From contig JAUWXV010000203.1 of assembly GCA_030616165.1 (NCBI GenBank), forward strand, positions 1-6,792: 6,792 nt of DNA, read 5' to 3'. The notes under the pieces were generated by a model that saw only the letters and a list, made by a program, of their open reading frames with translations, ran no database searches and was not told where the DNA came from. Every line of letters begins with the position of its first letter. Within the stretch, counting starts at the first letter, position 1. Shown here piece after piece: positions 1-6,131 of the stretch. The position numbers were made by a program, and so were the translations under genes. Source of the DNA: a bacterium (GTDB lineage: Bacteria > SM23-31 > JAUVVT01).

Positions 1-1455
1 ATCAGCAAGAACTAATTGCGAATCAAATTTGTATCGGACCATTTCGTCAAAAGATATTTTTTTGTCTTCCTCAAGCATCAGCAGACTTCTTTGTGTTCTT
101 AAGCTGAGATGGTCCCCTTCAAAATAGTCCGGGTAATTCTCTTTTGGAATTAAATCGCTCAGAGAAGTGTACCACGGAGGATTGTTACAATTCTGAAGAT
201 ATCCAGACTTCGGATTTTTAAGGTATGGCAGTTCCTCAAATTTATGATATCCCCTCCACTCTGTTTTGCTTGTTGAACCCGGAACAATACCTTTCCAGTT
301 GTAACCTTTTGCTCTTTTTGGAATCTGACCGTTATATATATAAAATATATTCCCTTTATCATCAGCATAACATATATTAAACATCGGGATTTCCATCTTC
401 TTCACAGCATCAATAAACTGGTTAAAATTCACTGCTTTTCCCATATCATACCATTCCCCAGAGAATCCAATATCATTAAATCCAGCATATTTTACAGCAT
501 AAGCCTTACTGCCTTTAAATTCAATAACCGGTCCATGAACGGAATAGTAAATATCCCTTTTTTCCCATCTGTAACCACCGTTAATCTTAACTTTTATAGA
601 ATCCTTAATGATTTCAAATTTTTTGATTTTATCATCGTACTTATAATGATTTTTTTCAACAAGTTCTAATTCATAAATATCAACCAAATCAGGTGAATTA
701 TTAGTTTGAGTCCATGTTAAATGTTCATTATGCCCAACTACAATTATAGGAAAACCTATACTAGTCGCCCCTGCTATATTTAATTTTTTGGGAACCGTTA
801 TATGCATTTCATACCATGTAAATGTTCCAGTCCAGGGTAAATGAGGATTAGCAAGCAGCATAGCCTTACCAGATTCCGACTTTTCCGGAGATATAGCCCA
901 CATATTTGAACCCATCTGCACAATCCTTCTTCTATCGCTTCTGTATCTGCTTGAACTATATATAAAATTATTTAATATAACGTATCTTCCATAAGTTAAC
1001 ACATCTTGAGGCTTTATTTGTTTAATCAAATCGGGAATTTTATCTCTATTTTTATTTATAAAATGATTTACTCCATCGGCATAGCAAGTAAGTAAATTCC
1101 TCATTTTAGAACTTAATTCATTAAATCTCTCCTCAGCAATGGTTTTTATTTTAAATCTTATAATATTAAAATCAGATTCAATATATTCATCTCCGAAATA
1201 TAAAGATGCTTCTCCCTTTCCAATAAGATATAACTTTGCTATAAGTTCCAAGTTATCTTCTGCCTGAGCATAGCCAGTTCCAAAAGATGCTGCCTCTTCT
1301 GTCTCAGCAAGTATGTGAGGAATACCGTATATATCACGTCTTATAGTTACCTGTTCAGTAATAGGTTTATCACTACTTTTTGGAGAACAATTACAGATAA
1401 ACAGAAACAAAAATAAAACCTGCCAATAAATATTTCTGTTTGAAACAATTTTCAT
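1..1455 (-). CDS. Penicillin acylase family Ntn hydrolase, exported, 3' end off the window (partial)
   Basis: The frame is open for 485 codons from the ATG at 1455 to the left edge. The family is synthesised as one chain, exported, and self-cleaved into alpha and beta subunits; it hydrolyses amides such as penicillins, acyl-homoserine lactones or other N-acyl compounds. Seen here: a basic N-terminus and hydrophobic stretch (about residues 11-20) followed by Cys-Asn-Cys, suggesting export and perhaps lipidation, although the lipobox is poor because the residue before either Cys is Ile or Asn. The alpha-chain motif RDIYGIPHI lies at 40-48 and FGTGYAQAEDN at 58-68. The expected cleavage and nucleophile site is Gly182-Ser183 (GSNMW). 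Counting Ser183 as beta-1, NPHLPW places His205 at beta-23, and QNCNNPPW places Asn424/425 at about beta-242, near the oxyanion Asn of penicillin G acylase. Family members usually have 700-800 residues, so roughly 250-300 are missing beyond the edge. An in-frame ATG at 1482 would add nine residues; neither start has a good ribosome site, and I prefer 1455 because it gives the more normal signal sequence. Substrate unknown. Confidence 0.9.
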   Translation of the reverse strand, partial: MKIVSNRNIYWQVLFLFLFICNCSPKSSDKPITEQVTIRRDIYGIPHILAETEEAASFGTGYAQAEDNLELIAKLYLIGKGEASLYFGDEYIESDFNIIRFKIKTIAEERFNELSSKMRNLLTCYADGVNHFINKNRDKIPDLIKQIKPQDVLTYGRYVILNNFIYSSSRYRSDRRRIVQMGSNMWAISPEKSESGKAMLLANPHLPWTGTFTWYEMHITVPKKLNIAGATSIGFPIIVVGHNEHLTWTQTNNSPDLVDIYELELVEKNHYKYDDKIKKFEIIKDSIKVKINGGYRWEKRDIYYSVHGPVIEFKGSKAYAVKYAGFNDIGFSGEWYDMGKAVNFNQFIDAVKKMEIPMFNICYADDKGNIFYIYNGQIPKRAKGYNWKGIVPGSTSKTEWRGYHKFEELPYLKNPKSGYLQNCNNPPWYTSLSDLIPKENYPDYFEGDHLSLRTQRSLLMLEEDKKISFDEMVRYKFDSQLVLAD

Positions 1456-1608
1456 TCTAAAAAATCCAAAAATTTTTGGCATTGAATGAGGAGTAAAATA
1501 TTTAAGAAAATAAAACTAAGTATTTAGTTTTTTCGCTACTTTCTTTTAAAAAAAGTTGGTTCTTTTTCAAAAGGTACAAAATGGTAAGCAAAGTTAAAAA
1601 ATTAAATC
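1456..1608. other. Intergenic gap between the SDR gene and the acylase gene
   Basis: This 153-bp, very AT-rich stretch holds no gene. It contains the perfect inverted repeat at 1512-1531 (listed separately) and a looser one at 1550-1567 (AAAAAG, loop TTGGTT, CTTTTT). Read on the minus strand, TTGAAA at 1564-1569 resembles a -35 box, but no good -10 follows at the right distance. The gap is the second longest break between genes here, after nothing but short spacers upstream except 5526-5644, so the acylase may be transcribed separately. That is inference from spacing only. Confidence 0.4.
1512..1531. repeat. AT-rich perfect inverted repeat, possible weak terminator
   Basis: AAAACTAA at 1512-1519 is followed by the loop GTAT and by its reverse complement TTAGTTTT at 1524-1531. 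The eight-pair stem has only one G-C pair, and T-rich sequence follows on both strands, so it has the shape of a bidirectional terminator but little stability. It lies about 78 nt after the SDR stop codon and 57 nt before the acylase start. In DNA this rich in A and T such a palindrome could also arise by chance. Confidence 0.3.
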
Positions 1609-2391
1609 TTATCTACCCATCCAACCACCATCCACCACCAGAATATGACCGGTTATATAGTCTGAGGCGTCCGATGCAAGAAATACGGCAGCACCTTTTA
1701 AATCTTCTGGTTTACCCCATCTCTGCATTGGAATTCTTGATGTAATCTCATTATATCTCACAGGATTTTCAATAAGAGGCTTTGTTAAAGGGGTATTAAA
1801 ATAGCCGGGAGCAATGGCATTAACATTCACATTGAATTTAGCCCATTCATTTGAGAGAGCTTTAGTAAGCTGACCAACTCCCCCTTTACTTGCTGCATAA
1901 GCAGGAATGGTTATTCCACCGGTAAAACACATTAAAGAGGCAATGTTTATTATTTTACCCTTTTCCTGTTTTATCATAATTTTTCCGACTTCTCGACAGC
2001 ACAAAAAAACCCCCTTCAGATTAATATCTACAACCTTATCCCAATCTCGTTCGGAATATTTAATTGCTTCTTTTCTTATTGTGATTCCAGCATTGTTAAT
2101 TAGTATATCTATCTTCCCGAACATATCAATAGTTCTATCAACCAAATTTTTAATCTGAGCAAGTTTTGAAACATCGCATTCAACGGTTAGGATTTTTTTT
2201 CCTATATTTTCGATTTCGGTTTTAACCTTTTCAAGATTTTTAAGTTTCCTGCTTACAGCAACAATATCAGCCCCTGCTTCAGCCAACCCAGCAGCCATCG
2301 CTCTTCCCAGACCATAGCTTGCACCAGTTACAATCGCTGTTTTACCTTCCAGACAGAAATGCCCAAGTATACTTTTTTTTATTTTGGCCAT
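1609..2391 (-). CDS. Classical SDR oxidoreductase, gluconate 5-dehydrogenase/KduD-like
   Basis: A complete 260-residue NAD(P)-dependent short-chain dehydrogenase, probably cytosolic. The Rossmann cofactor motif TGASYGLG is at 22-29, NNAG at 99-102, and the catalytic tetrad is complete: Asn124, Ser152, Tyr165 and Lys169 (YAASK). The C-terminal GG near the end (VVDGGW, 252-257) is typical. The N-terminal pattern (F-x-LEGKTAIVTGASYGLGR) and the length match the group annotated as gluconate 5-dehydrogenase (IdnO) or 2-deoxy-D-gluconate 3-dehydrogenase (KduD), which interconvert keto- and hydroxy-sugar acids. Substrate cannot be read from the sequence; other sugars, polyols or acyl substrates are possible. 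It begins 37 bp after the khpA stop. The ATG at 2391 has no recognisable Shine-Dalgarno site, but no better start exists because the motifs need this N-terminus. An eight-A run falls in the first codons and is in frame. Confidence 0.93.
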   Translation of the reverse strand: MAKIKKSILGHFCLEGKTAIVTGASYGLGRAMAAGLAEAGADIVAVSRKLKNLEKVKTEIENIGKKILTVECDVSKLAQIKNLVDRTIDMFGKIDILINNAGITIRKEAIKYSERDWDKVVDINLKGVFLCCREVGKIMIKQEKGKIINIASLMCFTGGITIPAYAASKGGVGQLTKALSNEWAKFNVNVNAIAPGYFNTPLTKPLIENPVRYNEITSRIPMQRWGKPEDLKGAAVFLASDASDYITGHILVVDGGWMGR

Positions 2392-2428
2392 ATTAAAAAA
2401 TCGGCTTGCTTATAAACTGGATAATTTC

Positions 2429-2659
2429 CTATTCAAGAATCTCCAACACAACCCTTTTATTATACTTTGCTGACGTTGCTGTCAATAAAGTCCTAATTGC
2501 TTGAGCAATTCTGCCATTTTTCCCTATAACTTTACCCATTTCTCCACTACCAACTCTCAATTCAAGAACAACTGTCTTTTCACCTTGGATTTCATTTATT
2601 GTTACCTCGTCGGGACGGTCAACTAACTTTTTTACTATATACTCTACGAATTCCTTCAT
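2429..2659 (-). CDS. khpA: KH-domain RNA-binding protein KhpA
   Basis: A complete 76-residue protein made almost entirely of one KH domain. The RNA-binding GxxG loop is GKNG at 46-49, inside GKVIGKNGRIAQAIRTLL (42-59), with the family's short N-terminal helix (EFVEYIVKKLVD, 3-14) in front. KhpA binds RNA and in Firmicutes forms a complex with KhpB (EloR/Jag), affecting cell elongation and division; it is cytosolic. The family length (about 75-80) matches. The start is firm: AAGGAGG lies five bases upstream of the ATG, the strongest ribosome site in the window together with that of the cupin gene. The usual neighbours, rpsP, rimM and trmD, are absent; instead it lies 69 bp after a UbiA-family gene and 37 bp before an SDR gene. 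On the minus strand upstream, a TATAAA at about 2690 could be a -10, but its -35 is poor, so I do not call a promoter. Confidence 0.92.
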   Translation of the reverse strand: MKEFVEYIVKKLVDRPDEVTINEIQGEKTVVLELRVGSGEMGKVIGKNGRIAQAIRTLLTATSAKYNKRVVLEILE

Positions 2660-2664
2660 TTTTA

Positions 2665-2673
2665 CCTCCTTTT
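2665..2673 (-). promoter_or_regulatory. Strong ribosome binding site of khpA
   Basis: The minus strand reads AAAAGGAGG here, a near-perfect match to the anti-Shine-Dalgarno sequence, with five bases (TAAAA) before the ATG at 2659. It fixes the khpA start and shows that the organism uses Shine-Dalgarno initiation, although several neighbouring genes lack an obvious site. Confidence 0.85.
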
Positions 2674-2728
2674 CAATTTTACTACCGTTTTATATTTAAC
2701 ATTAACAAGAATAACTCGATTTTTGAAA

Positions 2729-3601
2729 TCAATAATAGATTATAATATAAACTGCTATTGCCCACAGAAAGATATTTATTAGAAGAAATTTATCAGATAA
2801 CATTAGTTTTACCGGGTCTCCGCCCTTCTTTTCTTTATAAACAAGATAAAGATACCTAAAAATTCCATAAAATACAAAAATATTTGTATAAATTAAATTT
2901 CTGGTTCCAAAATATTCTATTGCTTTGTCCGATATGGTATACATTATATATGTAATAATCGTTAACGCAGTAACAATGGAAATCATTTGGTCAATAAAAT
3001 ACGGACTGTAATAACTCAATACCTTTCTATGAATATTTGAACTATTTTCCAATACAACAAGTTCATATCTTCTTTTAGAAAATACAAGAAATAATGAAAG
3101 TAAAATAGTGCATAAAGAAAGCCATTCAGAAGGATAAACATCAATCACTACTCCACCAGCAAGTATCCTTAAATAAAAACCAAGTGCCACTACCATTACA
3201 TCAAGGATTACTATTCTTTTTAAAAGAATTGAATATATCAAATTTAATAAAAAATATCCTAAAATTATATTTCCTAAAACTACATTTATTCTATATGCTA
3301 AAATAAATGTAGAAACAGACAAAATTACAATTGTGTATATTAATTTAGATTTTTTTATTTTTCCCGAAGAAAGGGGCCTTTTACTTTTTACCGGATGATT
3401 TTTGTCATTTTCAAGGTCAAATATATCATTGGTCATATAAACACATCCAGAAATAAGGATAAATATAATTACTGCCTTTAATACTTCTATATCTTTGACA
3501 AGAATATGGATATTCTTGGAAAATATTAGAGGTGCTAAAACCAATAGATTTTTAATCCACTGGCCTGGACGCATTGATAGAATAATATATTTCATAATCA
3601 T
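2729..3601 (-). CDS. UbiA-family prenyltransferase, decaprenyl-phosphate phosphoribosyltransferase-like
   Basis: A complete, very hydrophobic protein of 290 residues with about eight or nine predicted membrane segments. It opens with the SMRPGQWIKNLLVLAPLIF pattern (9-27) typical of the decaprenyl-phosphate phosphoribosyltransferase branch (Mycobacterium Rv3806c, UbiA). That branch transfers 5-phosphoribose from PRPP to a polyprenyl phosphate, the first step to polyprenyl-phosphoryl arabinose or ribose donors. The first Asp-rich motif is NDIFDLEND at 58-66 (Asp59, Asp62, Asp66), followed by KSKRPLSSG (72-80). Asp134 lies in YSILLKRIVILDV (123-135), the second conserved site, and SKRRYEL (175-181) is also typical. 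The gene starts only 7 bp after the RmlD-like stop, which argues for co-transcription. A second ATG at 3595 would remove two residues; no ribosome site separates the two. Other UbiA members prenylate aromatic rings, but the N-terminus and the sugar-gene context favour the phosphoribosyl branch. The exact lipid is unknown. Confidence 0.86.
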   Translation of the reverse strand: MIMKYIILSMRPGQWIKNLLVLAPLIFSKNIHILVKDIEVLKAVIIFILISGCVYMTNDIFDLENDKNHPVKSKRPLSSGKIKKSKLIYTIVILSVSTFILAYRINVVLGNIILGYFLLNLIYSILLKRIVILDVMVVALGFYLRILAGGVVIDVYPSEWLSLCTILLSLFLVFSKRRYELVVLENSSNIHRKVLSYYSPYFIDQMISIVTALTIITYIMYTISDKAIEYFGTRNLIYTNIFVFYGIFRYLYLVYKEKKGGDPVKLMLSDKFLLINIFLWAIAVYIIIYY

Positions 3602-3608
3602 AATATAA

Positions 3609-4460
3609 TTAGTTTTTACCTTTTAAAAACCTTTTTAATGCATCATCCCACATCGGCATAAAATCCATATTCAGAGACTTCAATTTTTTATTTTCCAAGA
3701 CAGAATATAAAGGTCTTTTGACCTTTGGTGCAAATTCTTTTGATTTTGTTTTTTCGAGATTTACTTCGAGACCTGTTAATTTAAAAATATTTTCAGCAAA
3801 CTCATACCAAGAACAAAAACCATTATTTGCAATATGATAAGTACCATAAAAATTTGTATCGATTAACTTTTTAATTTGTATTGAGAGGTCATAGGTATAT
3901 GTAGGTGTTAAAATCTCATCATCTACAACTCTAATTTTTTCTTTTTTTTCAGCGAGATAAATCATTTTATCAACAAAATTACCCCCTTTAGCCCTGCATT
4001 TATGTTTTCCATATAATCCAGATGTCCTTACAATAAAATATTTTTTTAAAATACTTTTAATAAAATATTCACCTGCAAGTTTTGTTATCCCATATACATT
4101 CAATGGATTCGGGATATCATCCTCATTATATGGCAAACCTTTTTCCCCGCCAAAGATATAATCGGTACTGATATGCAAAAAAATGGCATCAGCCATCAAA
4201 CAGGCCAATGCCAGATATTTCACACCAAGAGCATTTACTCTAAATGCAGTGACGGGCGTTTTTTCGCATTCTTCAACTTTATGAAAAGCAGCAGTATTTA
4301 TAACTATATCTGGTTCACTATCTTTTATAAATGAAAATACAGATTTTTCGTTTTTAATCTCAATATCATTATGCGTGGCTAAAACCAACTCGTGATTTTT
4401 AAGTTCAGAAGAAAGGTCCATACCAAGTTGACCATTTGAGCCTATAATAACAACTCTCAT
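3609..4460 (-). CDS. RmlD-like dTDP-4-dehydrorhamnose reductase family protein
   Basis: A complete, cytosolic extended-SDR protein of 283 residues, the usual length for the family. RmlD reduces dTDP-4-keto-L-rhamnose to dTDP-L-rhamnose using NAD(P)H. The nucleotide-binding motif GSNGQLG is at 7-13, the NTAAFHKVEECE segment at 55-66 matches the family's NxAAYTxVDxAE, STDYIFGG lies at 98-105, and the catalytic YxxxK is Tyr123-Lys127 (YGITK). TPTYTYDL at 185-192 corresponds to the conserved substrate-side TPTYxxDL/A segment. It sits 30 bp after the epimerase stop and 7 bp before the UbiA-family gene. No Shine-Dalgarno site is visible before the ATG, but the Rossmann motif fixes the N-terminus to within a few residues. 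The rest of the classical rhamnose set (RmlA, RmlB and a canonical RmlC) is not in the window, and family members also act on other 4-keto sugars, so I leave the symbol blank. Confidence 0.87.
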   Translation of the reverse strand: MRVVIIGSNGQLGMDLSSELKNHELVLATHNDIEIKNEKSVFSFIKDSEPDIVINTAAFHKVEECEKTPVTAFRVNALGVKYLALACLMADAIFLHISTDYIFGGEKGLPYNEDDIPNPLNVYGITKLAGEYFIKSILKKYFIVRTSGLYGKHKCRAKGGNFVDKMIYLAEKKEKIRVVDDEILTPTYTYDLSIQIKKLIDTNFYGTYHIANNGFCSWYEFAENIFKLTGLEVNLEKTKSKEFAPKVKRPLYSVLENKKLKSLNMDFMPMWDDALKRFLKGKN

Positions 4461-4490
4461 AAGGGTAGTGATTAATTTAGATTGAATTTA

Positions 4491-5525
4491 TTATTTTTCA
4501 ATGTCAAAAACATTTCCCGTCTTTTTAATTAATTCTTCTATTTCTGAAAGCAACATCAACCACTGAATATTGTAATATTTTAGGTTAAGAAAATCTGAGT
4601 AATTATACTTTTCAATCTGATTTATCATATTTTTCACAGATTCAATTACAGAAACTTTTGGCTGAAATCCTAAAATGGTCTCGATTTTTTTTGTTGAAAC
4701 TCTATAGCTTCTTTGGGTAAAATTAGAATAATCAACATTAATTTCAACATTTTTAATGCCCTTTAATGCTTCCTTTACCCAATGTGCCAATTCGAGTATT
4801 CTGAAATTTTTATAAGCGATATTAAATATTTCACCACAAACTTTATCTTCCGGAGCTTCTAAACAGAGAATATGAGCCCTTGCAACATCATTTACATCGA
4901 TTAAAGGTCTCCACATCTCGCCTCCAGAAAAAACAGTAAGACTTCCTCCTGAGAGTGCATCTTTAACAAAAGTATTAACTACCAGGTCATATCTCATCCT
5001 TGGGCTGAATCCATAAACAGTTCCCTGCCTGAGAATTACCGGAGAGAAATCTTCATCCGCCAAGTCCAAAAGAGCTTTTTCTGCTGTGTATTTAGACATA
5101 GCATAAGCAGCACGCGGTTTTACCTCAGAGTCCTCATCCTTTAAAACATCTTCTGAATAGAATCCCACATCATAAATTGAACAAGTCGAAGCAAAAGTAA
5201 ACCTTTTAATGCCCTTTTTTTTACAAATCTCAGCAAACATTTTTGTTGCTTTGTAGTTTATATCATTGTTTGCTCTTGGATTGAATTCTGCCATAGGGTC
5301 ATTGGATAAACCTGCAAAATGCATAACCGAATCAATCCCCTCAAGAACATTTTCATCAAAATTGCGTATATCCCCTTGAACTAATTCTATTTTCTCCTTT
5401 AATTCCCTGAGTCCATCTTCGCCAAAAAGCAATTTATCAAATACTCTGACCGTCTCCCCCTTATTGAGTATGTGCTTCACGAGAACCGACCCGATATATC
5501 CTGCTCCTCCTGTAATTAGTATCAT
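4491..5525 (-). CDS. NAD-dependent nucleotide-sugar epimerase/dehydratase (extended SDR)
   Basis: A complete cytosolic protein of 344 residues of the GalE/RmlB-like extended SDR superfamily. Seen: the NAD-binding GGAGYIGS at 6-13, an acidic residue ending strand 2 (Asp30), GDIRN at 51-55, HFAGLSNDP at 69-77, the Ser/Thr of STCSIY at 113-118, the catalytic pair Tyr141 and Lys145 (YAMSK), LRQGTVYG at 165-172 and the substrate-side RPLIDVNDVARA at 206-217. Such enzymes epimerise, dehydrate or decarboxylate nucleotide-bound sugars. The lack of the RmlB-type Asp-Glu pair after the Ser/Thr strand makes a plain 4,6-dehydratase less likely, and an epimerase or reductase is possible. The last 35-40 residues (from about 306) form a helical tail beyond the common core. 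The ATG at 5525 has only a weak GGA about 9 bases upstream. It lies 119 bp downstream of the cupin gene and 30 bp ahead of the RmlD-like gene. Substrate unknown. Confidence 0.86.
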   Translation of the reverse strand: MILITGGAGYIGSVLVKHILNKGETVRVFDKLLFGEDGLRELKEKIELVQGDIRNFDENVLEGIDSVMHFAGLSNDPMAEFNPRANNDINYKATKMFAEICKKKGIKRFTFASTCSIYDVGFYSEDVLKDEDSEVKPRAAYAMSKYTAEKALLDLADEDFSPVILRQGTVYGFSPRMRYDLVVNTFVKDALSGGSLTVFSGGEMWRPLIDVNDVARAHILCLEAPEDKVCGEIFNIAYKNFRILELAHWVKEALKGIKNVEINVDYSNFTQRSYRVSTKKIETILGFQPKVSVIESVKNMINQIEKYNYSDFLNLKYYNIQWLMLLSEIEELIKKTGNVFDIEK

Positions 5526-5549
5526 ATCATTTTTCCATTGAAATTATTT

Positions 5550-5573
5550 AATTCACCAGTAACCTTGTGAATT
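5550..5573. repeat. 7-bp inverted repeat upstream of the epimerase gene
   Basis: AATTCAC at 5550-5556 and GTGAATT at 5567-5573 are perfect reverse complements separated by ten bases. The sequence could be a dyad operator, a small hairpin in the epimerase leader, or, less likely, a weak terminator after the cupin gene, since only A/T-mixed rather than U-only sequence follows on the minus strand. It ends 25 bp ahead of the epimerase ATG. Confidence 0.4.
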
Positions 5574-5575
5574 CC

Positions 5576-5603
5576 AATATAGAAAATAAAGTAGAACTCT
5601 TAA
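5576..5603 (-). promoter_or_regulatory. Weak sigma-70-like promoter candidate for the epimerase gene
   Basis: On the minus strand TTAAGA (5598-5603) and TATATT (5576-5581) are separated by 16 bases, matching the -35 and -10 consensus at four and five of six positions. Transcription would begin at about 5569, inside the inverted repeat. In DNA this AT-rich such matches are common by chance, so this is a suggestion only. Confidence 0.2.
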
Positions 5604-5644
5604 TAATTTAATGAATTTAATAAAAATTTTCGAATAATAAAACA

Positions 5645-6094
5645 TTATTTAAATTTTACAGACCAATCATAATTAAATGAATCATATGGAACTCTCACTT
5701 CATCCGGCTGTTCTTGATTATAAACTTCGCTTGCAACACTGATAAGTTGAGTATCATCCTCTAAAGACATCCACCCGTGAAAAACACCAGGCGGAATAGT
5801 AAGAATACTCGGATTTCTCGAACCCATAACAAGAGTATCAATCTCCTTGTATGTAGGACTGTCTTCACGGTCATCATAAAGGGCAAACTTTGCACATCCA
5901 TGACTGATAAAAAACCAGTCCCATAAAATTTTATGTTTATGCCAGGCTCTGATTACATTACGAGCAACCATCCCTACAATATAAACCTGTCCAAATTTCG
6001 TAAAATGTTCATCTGTTGCTCTCAATATTTCAATTAAATAACCTCTATCATCTACCCTTGTTTCAAGAGGAATCAATTTAACATCTTTTATCAT
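5645..6094 (-). CDS. Short RmlC-like cupin, dTDP-4-dehydrorhamnose 3,5-epimerase family
   Basis: A 149-residue cytosolic cupin of the RmlC family (COG1898 type). RmlC epimerises C3 and C5 of dTDP-4-keto-6-deoxyglucose. Seen: DDRGYLIEI at 15-23, corresponding to RmlC's DxRGxFxE; RAWHKH at 49-54, with His52 at the place of the catalytic base; LYDDREDSPTY at 72-82; and IPPGVFHGW at 100-108. It is about 30 residues shorter than RmlC (near 180), and the position of the catalytic acid Tyr (13 residues after the HG histidine in Salmonella RmlC) is Ser119 here. It belongs to a short group usually annotated as RmlC but with an altered active site, so another sugar isomerisation, or only binding, is possible. 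The start was chosen as the ATG at 6094: GGAGG at 6101-6105 lies six bases upstream, whereas an in-frame TTG at 6100 would touch the ribosome site. It follows the glycosyltransferase gene by 37 bp and probably shares its transcript. Confidence 0.85.
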   Translation of the reverse strand: MIKDVKLIPLETRVDDRGYLIEILRATDEHFTKFGQVYIVGMVARNVIRAWHKHKILWDWFFISHGCAKFALYDDREDSPTYKEIDTLVMGSRNPSILTIPPGVFHGWMSLEDDTQLISVASEVYNQEQPDEVRVPYDSFNYDWSVKFK

Positions 6095-6100
6095 CTGCAA

Positions 6101-6105
6101 CCTCC
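6101..6105 (-). promoter_or_regulatory. Ribosome binding site that fixes the cupin start
   Basis: The minus strand reads GGAGG here, followed by six bases (TTGCAG) and the ATG at 6094. This is optimal spacing for the ATG and leaves none for the in-frame TTG at 6100, so the longer reading of the gene by two residues is rejected. Confidence 0.85.
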
Positions 6106-6131
6106 GGTTAGACTTTTTATTTCATAATCAA

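Larger units (their letters stand above)
5526..5644. other. 119-bp gap before the epimerase gene
   Basis: No gene is visible here. The stretch is AT-rich and holds a 7-bp inverted repeat (5550-5573) next to a promoter-like sequence (5576-5603), both listed separately. Other gaps in the sugar cluster are 7-37 bp, so this is the most likely place for an internal promoter or leader, a conclusion that rests on spacing. Confidence 0.4.

Noticed and set aside
159-368. A 69-codon minus-strand open frame
   Set aside because: It lies in another frame inside the acylase gene, whose frame is open across the whole region and shows family motifs. The small frame has no recognisable domain.
1907-2158. An 83-codon plus-strand open frame
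   Set aside because: It is antisense to the SDR gene, which has a complete catalytic tetrad. The product has no recognisable features.
2371-2384. Run of eight A on the coding strand in the first codons of the SDR, with similar runs in the RmlD-like and epimerase genes
   Set aside because: Such runs encode Lys-rich stretches in AT-rich genes. The frames are intact on both sides, and there is no sign of programmed slippage.
6098-6100. TTG as the start of the RmlC-like cupin
   Set aside because: It abuts the GGAGG ribosome site with no spacing, while the ATG at 6094 has six bases of spacing.
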